A stretch of 5,739 nt of DNA from an uncultured Oligoflexia bacterium (GTDB lineage Bacteria; Bdellovibrionota; Bacteriovoracia; Bacteriovoracales; Bacteriovoracaceae). The notes below the pieces were generated by a model. That model was not told the DNA's origin. It ran no database searches and saw only the letters and a program-made list of their open reading frames with translations. Below, one piece after another: positions 1-5,739 of the stretch (position 1 is the stretch's first letter; each line of letters begins with the position of its first letter). The stretch covers positions 1-5,739 of the forward strand of contig CATLVA010000118.1 of assembly GCA_950060715.1 (NCBI GenBank), given 5' to 3'. Position numbers and translations under genes: made by a program.

Positions 1-1
1 G

Positions 2-592
2 GATGCCAAAGGATTCAGTCGTCCCCATATTCTGGATATGTTGAATGTTAAATATGTCCTCACACGGAAAAAGATCGATAATCCTAATTTTAGTCCTGTG
101 AAAGACGTACCTGGTATTTATAAAAATAAAAATGTTCTTCCAAAAGCATGGATTGTGGGAAATGTGAGATCAGTCGAAACGCAGCGGGAATCATTAATGG
201 AAACACTTTTAAATGGATTTGACCCTACCAATTCTGCAATCGTGGTACAATATAAGGGTGAGCCAATTCCTGAAAATGCCATTGGAACCGTGATTGTGAA
301 ATCAAAAACTGAAAATAAAATTGAACTCATTTCAAAATCTGAAACTGGCGGGCTCCTTGTTCTATCCGAGATCTATTACAAACCTGGATGGAAAGCGTTC
401 GTGAATGGAGAAGAAACACCTATTTATCAAACGAATCATATTTTGAGATCAATCAAAATTCCTCCCACCGAAAGTGATATACTATTTAAATATGATGATT
501 CATCGTGGAAACAAACACGGATCCTTTCCAGGGTTTCTTTTTTAGCTATCCTTTTAGGGTTAGGATTTATATTTTGGCGAGAAAAAAAGTAA
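2..592 (+). CDS. YfhO-family membrane protein, C-terminal part (5' end outside window)
   Basis: The reading frame is open from the left edge (frame starts at base 2), giving 196 visible residues, so the ATG at 38 is an internal Met and not the start. Seen: an LDMLNVKYVL stretch at residues 11-20, then a soluble domain with YYKPGWKAFVNG (about 125-136) and a following TNHILRSIKIP strand. One hydrophobic segment (about 177-192) ends in the basic tail WREKK. The 'LNVKYV' and 'YYPGWKA.V.G' motifs near the C-terminus are characteristic of the YfhO family (GT-C-like polytopic membrane proteins, usually 700-900 residues). In Firmicutes, YfhO proteins glycosylate lipoteichoic acid; in Gram-negatives the substrate is generally unknown. 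The visible part is the extracytoplasmic C-terminal domain plus the last membrane helix; the catalytic N-terminal half lies off the window. The stop TAA overlaps an ATG at 592. Family assignment is fairly sure; substrate is not assignable. Confidence 0.85.
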   Translation, partial: DAKGFSRPHILDMLNVKYVLTRKKIDNPNFSPVKDVPGIYKNKNVLPKAWIVGNVRSVETQRESLMETLLNGFDPTNSAIVVQYKGEPIPENAIGTVIVKSKTENKIELISKSETGGLLVLSEIYYKPGWKAFVNGEETPIYQTNHILRSIKIPPTESDILFKYDDSSWKQTRILSRVSFLAILLGLGFIFWREKK

Positions 593-669
593 TGAGTGAG
601 TCTCAACTGGTGATTATTATTAAAACCGTTGAAACGGTTTCAAAATTTAACAATGGACGAAACCCATGA
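592..669 (+). CDS. Possible 25-residue leader peptide or gene remnant upstream of proB
   Basis: The ATG at 592-594 shares its A with the yfhO stop (TAATG), an arrangement typical of translational coupling. The frame begins MSESQLVIII, is 25 codons long, and ends NNGRNP followed by TGA at 667-669; its only proline codon is the last one. There is no good Shine-Dalgarno sequence (only a weak GCGAG about 10 nt upstream), so translation would depend on reinitiation. Two readings are possible. It may be a regulatory leader peptide for proBA, since Pro directly before a UGA stop also ends the E. coli TnaC stalling peptide. Alternatively, it may be the stub of a deleted downstream gene, since MSxxQLVIII resembles the first strand of family-2 glycosyltransferases, which often sit near yfhO. 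Chance is a real third option for so short an ORF. No homology can be confirmed. Confidence 0.25.
   Translation: MSESQLVIIIKTVETVSKFNNGRNP
623..643. repeat. Overlapping inverted repeats, operator-like
   Basis: Two dyads share bases. AAACCGTT (623-630) is the exact reverse complement of AACGGTTT (633-640) across a 2-nt centre. TTGAAAC (629-635) is the exact reverse complement of GTTTCAA (637-643) around G636. The second has the form of a LacI/GalR-family operator (GAAAC-GTTTC core), or the set could be one RNA hairpin with stem AAACCG/CGGTTT and loop TTGAAA. There is no T-run after it on the + strand. On the - strand it is followed by TTTTAATAAT, which is only weakly terminator-like. It lies inside the 592-669 small ORF and about 90 nt before proB. 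Confidence 0.55.
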
Positions 670-684
670 CTTAAGTCATGAGTT
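661..684. repeat. Perfect 16-bp palindrome with extended arms
   Basis: CATGACTTAAGTCATG (665-680) is a perfect palindrome. Beyond one C/A mismatch (664/681) the arms continue with AAC (661-663) pairing with GTT (682-684), giving 11 of 12 complementary positions per arm. With no central spacer it suits a dimeric DNA-binding protein better than a tight RNA hairpin. It contains the TGA stop of the small ORF at 592-669. There is no downstream T-run, so an intrinsic terminator is unlikely. The likely role is a regulator site for proB, but no regulator is identified. Confidence 0.5.
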
Positions 685-706
685 AATAATAACAGAAATA
701 ATTGAC

Positions 707-722
707 AACCATTTTAATGGTT
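707..722. repeat. Inverted repeat abutting the proB start codon
   Basis: AACCATT (707-713) is the exact reverse complement of AATGGTT (716-722) around TT. The dyad ends 6 nt before the proB ATG, in the place where a ribosome binding site would normally sit. If transcribed, it could form a small, weak, AT-rich hairpin occluding initiation; as DNA it could be an operator. It directly follows a TTGACA hexamer (702-707). Confidence 0.4.
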
Positions 723-728
723 TAAATC

Positions 729-1850
729 ATGAAATTAAGAAAAGAATTAGAAGGTTGTAAACGATTTGTAGTAAAGGTTGGAAGCAACGTAGTCACCAAA
801 GAAAACGGTAAGTGCGACATTCGGAATATGCGAATCATCGTCGAAGATATTGGTGAGTTGATAGACCATGGCTATGAAGTTGTCTTGGTAAGCTCTGGCG
901 CTGTCAGCGTGGGCAAAGCCTTCTTAAAAGAAATGCTACCCAAAGCTGGCCGAGTTGATCTCCAACAGTCAGCCAGTGCAATTGGTCAGCCTAAATTGAT
1001 CAATCAATATTCACAACTCTTTGAAGAACACGAACATGTCTGCTCTCAAATTCTTCTCACCCATGACGATTTTAGGAATAGAACACGCTTTTTGAATGCG
1101 AAACAAACGGTAGATGTTTTATTACGAAATAAGATCATCCCTATTTTAAATGAGAATGACTCTATTTCTTATACTGAAATTACAGTTGGTGATAATGATC
1201 ACTTAGCTGCTTCTGCAGCACAGATGATAAACGCGGATGCACTTATCATTATCACCAGTGCACAGGGACTCTTTGATAAAGACCCCAGTAAAAAAGATGC
1301 TAAGCTTATTAAAGAAGTAAAGTATGGTCAAACACTAGAGCACGTGGAGATGCATACCAAAACAGGTAACGGACGCGGCGGGATGCAATCCAAGATTGAG
1401 GCCGTGAATAAAGTTATTCCTCTAGGGATTAAAGCAATTATTAGTTCAAAAGATAATTTCCGCATTGTCATGGATGCTTTAACTAAAGAGACTGGCACGT
1501 ACTTCGGACCTGAGTCTAATTTCGACCCTGAGTTAAAAAAAGCATGGCTTATTTCTACTAAAAAATTGAACTGTAAAATTGAAGTTGATGAAGGGGCCTA
1601 CAAAGCAATTAAAGCAGGTCACTCTCTTCTACCTAAAGGAATACTAGACTGTGAGGGTGATTTTTATCAGGGCGACTGCATCGATATTTCTTTTGATGGG
1701 AAGGTCTTTGCATTGGGTGTTACTGAATATGATAAGAAAGATGTTCTAAAAATCAGAAAGCTTCATAGCAATGAAATTGAAAAAACATTGGGCTATAAAA
1801 TGTCTAGTGTCGTCATACATACAGACAATTTAATTACAACTGAAGAATAA
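729..1850 (+). CDS. proB: Glutamate 5-kinase (ProB) with PUA domain
   Basis: Phosphorylates L-glutamate with ATP to give gamma-glutamyl phosphate, the committed step of proline synthesis, in the cytoplasm. The 373 residues match the usual bacterial length (about 367). The amino-acid-kinase domain (about 10-262) shows VVKVGS with Lys16, SSGAV (55-59), LLTHDDF-RTRFLNA (109-124), ILNENDS (139-145), VGDNDHLAA (153-161) and GRGGMQSK (215-222). These correspond to the nucleotide- and glutamate-binding elements of E. coli ProB. A C-terminal PUA domain (about 281-367) begins KIEVDEGA and includes SLLPKGI (299-305), as in most enterobacterial-type ProB proteins. The ATG at 729 is the only sensible start: an in-frame TAA lies at 723-725 and the VVKVGS strand begins soon after. 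No Shine-Dalgarno sequence precedes it. proA follows after 22 nt, so the two form an operon. Proline feedback inhibition is expected from the family but cannot be read here. Confidence 0.97.
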   Translation: MKLRKELEGCKRFVVKVGSNVVTKENGKCDIRNMRIIVEDIGELIDHGYEVVLVSSGAVSVGKAFLKEMLPKAGRVDLQQSASAIGQPKLINQYSQLFEEHEHVCSQILLTHDDFRNRTRFLNAKQTVDVLLRNKIIPILNENDSISYTEITVGDNDHLAASAAQMINADALIIITSAQGLFDKDPSKKDAKLIKEVKYGQTLEHVEMHTKTGNGRGGMQSKIEAVNKVIPLGIKAIISSKDNFRIVMDALTKETGTYFGPESNFDPELKKAWLISTKKLNCKIEVDEGAYKAIKAGHSLLPKGILDCEGDFYQGDCIDISFDGKVFALGVTEYDKKDVLKIRKLHSNEIEKTLGYKMSSVVIHTDNLITTEE

Positions 1851-1861
1851 AAAACTTACAT

Positions 1862-1867
1862 AAAGGA
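1862..1867 (+). promoter_or_regulatory. Ribosome binding site of proA
   Basis: AAAGGA lies 5 nt before the ATG at 1873 and fixes the proA start. It is the clearest Shine-Dalgarno sequence in the window; proB and the kinase gene lack one. Confidence 0.7.
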
Positions 1868-1872
1868 TAGGT

Positions 1873-3111
1873 ATGCTAGAACTTGCAAAACTCTCAAAAA
1901 AAGCTTCAAAAAAGCTGCGTTCATTAAATCATGAAAATAGAAAAGCAATCTTAAATAATCTAGCTGACCAACTTGAAAAAAGAGTTGAAGAAATCACCAC
2001 TGAAAATAATAAAGACATGAGTGAAGCCGAGAAATCTGGGCTCAACTCAGCGCTCAAAGACCGACTCCTATTAACGGCAGACAGAGTGAAAGCAATGGCA
2101 CAAGGAGTGAGGGAAATTTCAGCCCAACCTGAAGTTGTTGGTTCAACCTATCAAGAGTTTACGGATGATAAAGGATTAACAATTAAACGCCAAAGAGTTC
2201 CTCTCGGAGTCATTCTTATGATTTTCGAATCTCGCCCTAATGTCGTTATTGATTGTGCCGCTTTAGCTATCAAATCATCCAACGCCATTATTCTCAAAGG
2301 TGGTAAAGAAGCAAAGCACTCAAACGAAATATTAGGACGAATCGTACAAGAAACAATCGCAGAGTTCATTCCTAAAGAATGTGTACAAGTGCTTGCATCC
2401 GATAGTCGAGATGAAGTTAATTCTCTTTTGTCGCTAGATCAATATATAGATGTGGTAATCCCAAGAGGAGGAGAGAGACTTATTGAGCATGTTTATAAGA
2501 ATGCTAAAATGCCTGTCATCGCGCATTTTAGAGGTTTATGTCATATGTATATCGATAAAGACGCAGATATAAATAAGGCCATCGATTTAGTCCTAAATGC
2601 TAAGACTCAGAGAACTGGAGTTTGTAATGCCATTGAAACATTACTTGTTCACGAAGATGTAATTGCAAAAATCGCACCAGAGCTTACTAGAAAATTAAAA
2701 GAAAAAGAAACCGAACTAAGAGTTGATGAAGCCTTCAAAGCAGCTTCAGGGGAAAATTTAAACCTTGCCACAGAAGAGGATTGGGATACTGAGTATCTAG
2801 AAAATATTCTTTCAATAAAAACGGTGCCAACTATTGAAGCGGCCATCGAACATATTGATCAATTTGGGAGCTATCATACTGAATGTATAGTATCTGAAAA
2901 CAAAAGCGCTCAGGATCTATTCATGTCCTCAGTTGACGCGAGTTGCATTACAATCAATGCATCAACAAGATTCAATGATGGAGGTCAATTAGGTCTAGGA
3001 GCCGAATTAGGTATTTCCACTACAAAGTTTCATGCCTATGGCCCTATGGGGGCTGAACAGATGACTACTTCACGCTATATCGTAGTCGGTGCAGGGCACA
3101 CTAGAAAATAA
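1873..3111 (+). CDS. proA: Gamma-glutamyl phosphate reductase (ProA)
   Basis: NADPH-dependent reduction of gamma-glutamyl phosphate to glutamate-5-semialdehyde, the second step of proline synthesis; it acts on the unstable product of ProB. The 412 residues match the family (about 415). It has the aldehyde-dehydrogenase fold with ProA motifs in order: IKRQRVPLGVILMIFESRPN (104-123), AIILKGGKEA (138-147, cofactor-binding region), VVIPRGG (194-200), and QRTGVCNAIETLL (246-258) with presumed catalytic Cys251. These are followed by ATEEDWDTEYL (299-309), GSYHTECIV (332-340), NASTRFNDGG (362-371) and LGLGAELGIST (373-383). Two places depart from forms I know: HFRGLCHMYID (218-228), where acidic residues before the Gly are common, and HAYGPMG (387-393), where HARGPMG is usual. 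The N-terminus has lysine-rich near-repeats (LSKKASKKL) encoded by A7 and A6 runs. It starts 22 nt after proB behind a good ribosome site. Confidence 0.97.
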   Translation: MLELAKLSKKASKKLRSLNHENRKAILNNLADQLEKRVEEITTENNKDMSEAEKSGLNSALKDRLLLTADRVKAMAQGVREISAQPEVVGSTYQEFTDDKGLTIKRQRVPLGVILMIFESRPNVVIDCAALAIKSSNAIILKGGKEAKHSNEILGRIVQETIAEFIPKECVQVLASDSRDEVNSLLSLDQYIDVVIPRGGERLIEHVYKNAKMPVIAHFRGLCHMYIDKDADINKAIDLVLNAKTQRTGVCNAIETLLVHEDVIAKIAPELTRKLKEKETELRVDEAFKAASGENLNLATEEDWDTEYLENILSIKTVPTIEAAIEHIDQFGSYHTECIVSENKSAQDLFMSSVDASCITINASTRFNDGGQLGLGAELGISTTKFHAYGPMGAEQMTTSRYIVVGAGHTRK

Positions 3112-3132
3112 TAGTTCAATTCGAATTTTGAG

Positions 3133-3140
3133 TATAAGAT
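3133..3140 (+). promoter_or_regulatory. Candidate -10 element for the histidine kinase gene
   Basis: TATAAGAT (3133-3140) lies about 7 nt before the kinase ATG, so transcription starting at the usual distance would begin at or next to A3147 and give a leaderless mRNA. No convincing -35 hexamer is present at 16-18 nt upstream, and the kinase could equally be read through from proA. Tentative. Confidence 0.25.
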
Positions 3141-3146
3141 AGCACC

Positions 3147-5021
3147 ATGAGAATATTCTTATGGTGTTTGCTTGTTTTTCTTAGTATGAGTTCATCTTTT
3201 GCTTTTGAACTGAACTCCCCTGTATCCTCAAGAATTCTCATTAGCCCCTATCTCCAAATCTCGCAGTCCCCCAATAAAACAGAATCTCCATTTAATTTAG
3301 ACTTTAAAGAAAACAATTTCGAAAGCATAAATCTTGGCTATACTAACGATTATATTTGGATAAAAGCAAAGCTAGTTAATTCTACTTCAGAAGCCCAAAG
3401 ATTAATTTTTTATCTAGATACTTCACTTGCGGGCAGGGTCGAATTATTTGAAAAAGTTTCAGATGACTTAGTTAGCCTAGGAGTATCTGGAAGTACTATC
3501 GCTTATAACGATCGGTCAGTGCCTGCAACTGTTGCTGCATTTTCGATTGAGCTCTCCCCTAATACAACCCACGAGTTTTACTTAAAAAGAAAAGGCAGAC
3601 ATCGTCTCGATGGAAGAGCATTTATAGTAGATCCTGATTCTTTCCAAAAGCTTGAAATGGATAAAAAGCTGATCCTTGTTTTTTACACAGGAGCTTTCCT
3701 GGCGATGCTACTTTATAATCTTTTTGTCGCTTTTTTCACAAAGAGTAAATCTTATTATATCTATGCTGGTTTTATATTCTTTATGGGTGGTGTCGTTCAT
3801 ATTATATCAGGAGGCTTAGACTTTTATTTTTCTAACTTAGCTTCTCCGTCCAATTATCTACTCATTTTTTCCTCTGGCTCGATAGTTTTTGGGATTGCAT
3901 TTACGAGAAGATATCTATCCACAGATAAATATTTTCCCAAATTCATCCCTTTTCAAAATGGATTGATGATAATTGGTGCCGCTCATTTTTTCATCTACCC
4001 ATTTCTAGGACCAGAAAGTGCTGCCAACTTAGGACACTCTATCGATTTGACCATCCTGGTGGGAGTTATCTTTATGTTTGGACAAGGTATCGTCTCATTG
4101 AGAAAAAATGTTCTCTTTGCAAAATTCTATGTCTTGAGCTGGGGAATATTACTCACTAGCGCGTTATGCTGGTTTGCCATGACCTATAAAGTTCTCCCAC
4201 AACATTATTTTACCAAATACGCCCTTCTCTGGGGAAACCTCTTAGAGATGCTAATCCTTTCACTTGGGCTTGCCTTTAGAATTGTTGTGTTGGACCAACA
4301 GAAAAAAGATGCACTGGCACAAGCAAGAGAAAAAGAAAAATTTCACATGCTACTAAGAGTTGTTATGCATGATATTGCCAATCCTCTTACTATAATAAGT
4401 GGATATGCCTCACGACTTTTTAAGAAATTGGCCAAAGACCCAAAATCCGATATCAAATTAAAAGTTCACGCTGAAAAAATTGTTTTTGCCGCCGAAATGA
4501 TTGAAAACATCATCCACTCTATAAGACAGCAGGAAGTAAAAGATGATAAAGAATTGGCAAAGCAATGGAATTCAGTTTCTCTCAGAAAGATTATATTAAA
4601 AAGCACTGCCATACTTGAAACCAAACTAGATGAAAAAGAGTTAACTTTGGATGTTTTCTCCGATGATTTTAAAGTCATGGCGGACGAAACTCTCCTGTTA
4701 AATAATGTCATCACTAATATCTTAACTAATGCTATTAAATTTTCTCATCGAAAAGGTAAAATTGAAATCAGTGCATTTAATGAAGGAGATTGGGTAAAAC
4801 TGGAAATTAGAGATTTTGGAGTAGGTATCTCTCAAGACAAGATCAACGAATTTCAAATGCTGGGCTCTATTCACTCCAGTCCAGGAACAGAGGGTGAAGC
4901 AGGTACTGGCAATGGAATTATTCTCGTAAAAAACTATATCGAACTATTTGGCGGGCGAATGCTAATCGAAAACTTTGGTGGCGGCACTCTTGTCAGTCTT
5001 TATCTGAAGAATGCCGATTAA
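3147..5021 (+). CDS. 7TMR-DISM sensor histidine kinase
   Basis: Inner-membrane sensor kinase of 624 residues. Residues 1-19 look like a cleavable signal peptide (MRIFLWCLLVFLSMSSSFA). Residues about 22-165 resemble the periplasmic 7TMR-DISMED2 domain (DYIWIKAKLVNSTSE at 68-82, typical of its beta-sandwich). About seven hydrophobic segments follow (roughly 174-196, 203-222, 236-256, 270-287, 298-317, 324-346, 356-381), as in 7TMR-DISM_7TM, then a charged linker (382-405). The kinase core has an H box with MHDIANPLT (407-415, phospho-acceptor His408), an N box NNVITNILTNAIKFS (519-533), G1 DFGVGI (556-561) and G2 GTGNGI (586-591, where GTGLGL is common). All phosphotransfer residues appear intact. 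There is no receiver or output domain and no neighbouring response regulator, so it is an orphan kinase whose ligand and partner are unknown. There is no Shine-Dalgarno sequence. It sits 35 nt after proA, so co-transcription with proBA is plausible. Its stop overlaps that of the convergent peptidase gene. Confidence 0.9.
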   Translation: MRIFLWCLLVFLSMSSSFAFELNSPVSSRILISPYLQISQSPNKTESPFNLDFKENNFESINLGYTNDYIWIKAKLVNSTSEAQRLIFYLDTSLAGRVELFEKVSDDLVSLGVSGSTIAYNDRSVPATVAAFSIELSPNTTHEFYLKRKGRHRLDGRAFIVDPDSFQKLEMDKKLILVFYTGAFLAMLLYNLFVAFFTKSKSYYIYAGFIFFMGGVVHIISGGLDFYFSNLASPSNYLLIFSSGSIVFGIAFTRRYLSTDKYFPKFIPFQNGLMIIGAAHFFIYPFLGPESAANLGHSIDLTILVGVIFMFGQGIVSLRKNVLFAKFYVLSWGILLTSALCWFAMTYKVLPQHYFTKYALLWGNLLEMLILSLGLAFRIVVLDQQKKDALAQAREKEKFHMLLRVVMHDIANPLTIISGYASRLFKKLAKDPKSDIKLKVHAEKIVFAAEMIENIIHSIRQQEVKDDKELAKQWNSVSLRKIILKSTAILETKLDEKELTLDVFSDDFKVMADETLLLNNVITNILTNAIKFSHRKGKIEISAFNEGDWVKLEIRDFGVGISQDKINEFQMLGSIHSSPGTEGEAGTGNGIILVKNYIELFGGRMLIENFGGGTLVSLYLKNAD

Positions 5022-5739
5022 AATAGCCTAGTTTCTTGTACGAATCGATTCCAGCTGACGGTGTAATCTATGTTTGGAATTTTTGCTAGTAAGTACTTAG
5101 TCTTTTGACTTAACTCTAGGTCTTGCATAAGTGCCCTTGTACTAGCGATCTGCATTTGCAATGCTTCAAATTTTTCACCACTTAATTTTGGAGTGGCAAT
5201 CATCCTCTTATTTAATGGATTCATCCAACGTCCGCTGGGCTTTCTAAAGCCAAAATGTAGGTGTGGCCCTGTCACTCGTCCTGTCTTTCCGACCGTACCA
5301 ATGACTTGGTATGAACGAACCCAGTCACCTCTTTTCACACTTCTTCTATTAAGGTGCATATAATAAGAAGTTGAACCATCCCTATGCCTAATAGCAATTT
5401 TATTACCGGCAAATTGATTATAAGAAGATTCTACCACTTTACCAGCTGCTACGGCGTGCACAGGCTTTCCAATACGACCTCTAAGATCTACTCCTCTATG
5501 CATCGCACGTCTGCCAGTCACTGGATGTCTTCTATATCCATAACCAGAACGTATGTGCAAGTGTGATAATGGATAGCGAAGACCAGAGCGGATTAACGCT
5601 TGTCCATCAGCGGTATAGTGCGCATTATAAGTGGATGCTTTCTCAGAGTCTTCATATAAAAAAGTCTCATGCTTACCGGCCCTAACTCCGGAGTAAGCAG
5701 TATAAAGAACCTTGGTTTCAATAATTTCGTCTCCGTATT
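5018..5739 (-). CDS. M23 family zinc metallopeptidase (murein endopeptidase), 5' end outside window
   Basis: The minus-strand frame is open to the right edge, giving 239 visible residues; the TTG at 5560 is internal (Leu60), not a start. Residues 1-60 (YGDEIIETKVLYTAYSG...) match the segment that precedes the catalytic domain in MepM-like Gram-negative M23 proteins. The LytM/M23 domain (about 61-175) starts HIRSGYGYRRHPVTG and has HRGVD (80-84), GNKIAIRH (111-118), YMHLNRRSVKRGD (126-138) and GPHLHFGFR (157-165). By analogy with LytM, His80, Asp84 and His161 bind zinc and His128 and His159 are catalytic, so the enzyme should be active. It would cleave peptide cross-links in peptidoglycan in the periplasm, in growth, division or, in a predatory bacterium, prey-wall remodelling (inference). 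The tail 180-239 is not recognised and looks partly helical. The signal peptide and any LysM/OapA-type domain would be off the window. Confidence 0.9.
   Translation of the reverse strand, partial: YGDEIIETKVLYTAYSGVRAGKHETFLYEDSEKASTYNAHYTADGQALIRSGLRYPLSHLHIRSGYGYRRHPVTGRRAMHRGVDLRGRIGKPVHAVAAGKVVESSYNQFAGNKIAIRHRDGSTSYYMHLNRRSVKRGDWVRSYQVIGTVGKTGRVTGPHLHFGFRKPSGRWMNPLNKRMIATPKLSGEKFEALQMQIASTRALMQDLELSQKTKYLLAKIPNIDYTVSWNRFVQETRLF

Noticed and set aside
118..330. Antisense ORFs at 118-330, 2151-2369, 2649-2846 and 4466-4714 (-) and the + strand ORF at 5384-5566
   Set aside because: All lie opposite well-supported genes, have no recognisable domains or ribosome sites, and are shadows of the real coding frames.
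593..728. Intrinsic terminator for yfhO, or a T-box/riboswitch before proB
   Set aside because: None of the three dyads is GC-rich or followed by a T-run on the + strand, and no T-box or known riboswitch core was recognised in the 136 nt.
702..730. TTGACA (702-707) plus AATCAT (725-730) as a sigma70-type promoter with a 17-bp spacer
   Set aside because: The -35 match is perfect but the -10 is poor, and the predicted start near 737 lies inside proB downstream of its only usable start codon, so it could not drive full-length proB.
1896..1913. A7 and A6 runs near the proA start as a phase-variation or slippage switch
   Set aside because: They encode Lys-rich near-repeats in an AT-rich gene, the frame is intact, and a housekeeping enzyme is an unlikely phase-variable target.
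3118..3127. Palindrome AATTCGAATT between proA and the kinase
   Set aside because: It is short and made mostly of A/T, lacks a T-run or loop for a terminator, and is expected by chance at this composition.

Overview
The window is 5.7 kb of AT-rich, gene-dense bacterial DNA. It holds a 5'-truncated YfhO-family membrane protein gene (+), an intact proB-proA pair (+), an intact sensor histidine kinase of the 7TMR-DISM type (+), and a 5'-truncated M23 zinc metallopeptidase gene (-) entering from the right edge. The organism looks like a low-GC Gram-negative. The 7TMR-DISM kinase and a MepM-like murein endopeptidase fit Bdellovibrio/Bacteriovorax-type bacteria or another deltaproteobacterial or spirochaete lineage. 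This placement rests on gene style alone and is tentative. I see no mobile element, tRNA, rRNA or CRISPR array.

Layout. Positions 2-592 are the C-terminal end of YfhO. Positions 593-728 form the only sizeable non-coding gap. It carries three separate inverted repeats and a small ORF (592-669) whose ATG overlaps the yfhO stop codon and whose last codon is proline. Positions 729-1850 (proB) and 1873-3111 (proA) encode the first two steps of proline synthesis from glutamate and are 22 nt apart. After 35 nt comes the histidine kinase (3147-5021). Its stop codon overlaps the stop codon of the convergent M23 peptidase gene (5739-5018), so no intergenic DNA or terminator separates the two.

How they fit together. 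ProB makes gamma-glutamyl phosphate and ProA reduces it to glutamate semialdehyde, which cyclises to pyrroline-5-carboxylate; proC is not in the window. The kinase is probably co-transcribed with, or just downstream of, proBA. It has no partner response regulator here, so its target is unknown. YfhO and the M23 peptidase are both envelope proteins with no evident link to proline metabolism.

The genes themselves are ordinary. The part most worth a second look is the 592-728 leader of proB, where dyads, a possible Pro-stop leader peptide and the lack of a Shine-Dalgarno sequence together suggest unrecognised control of proBA.
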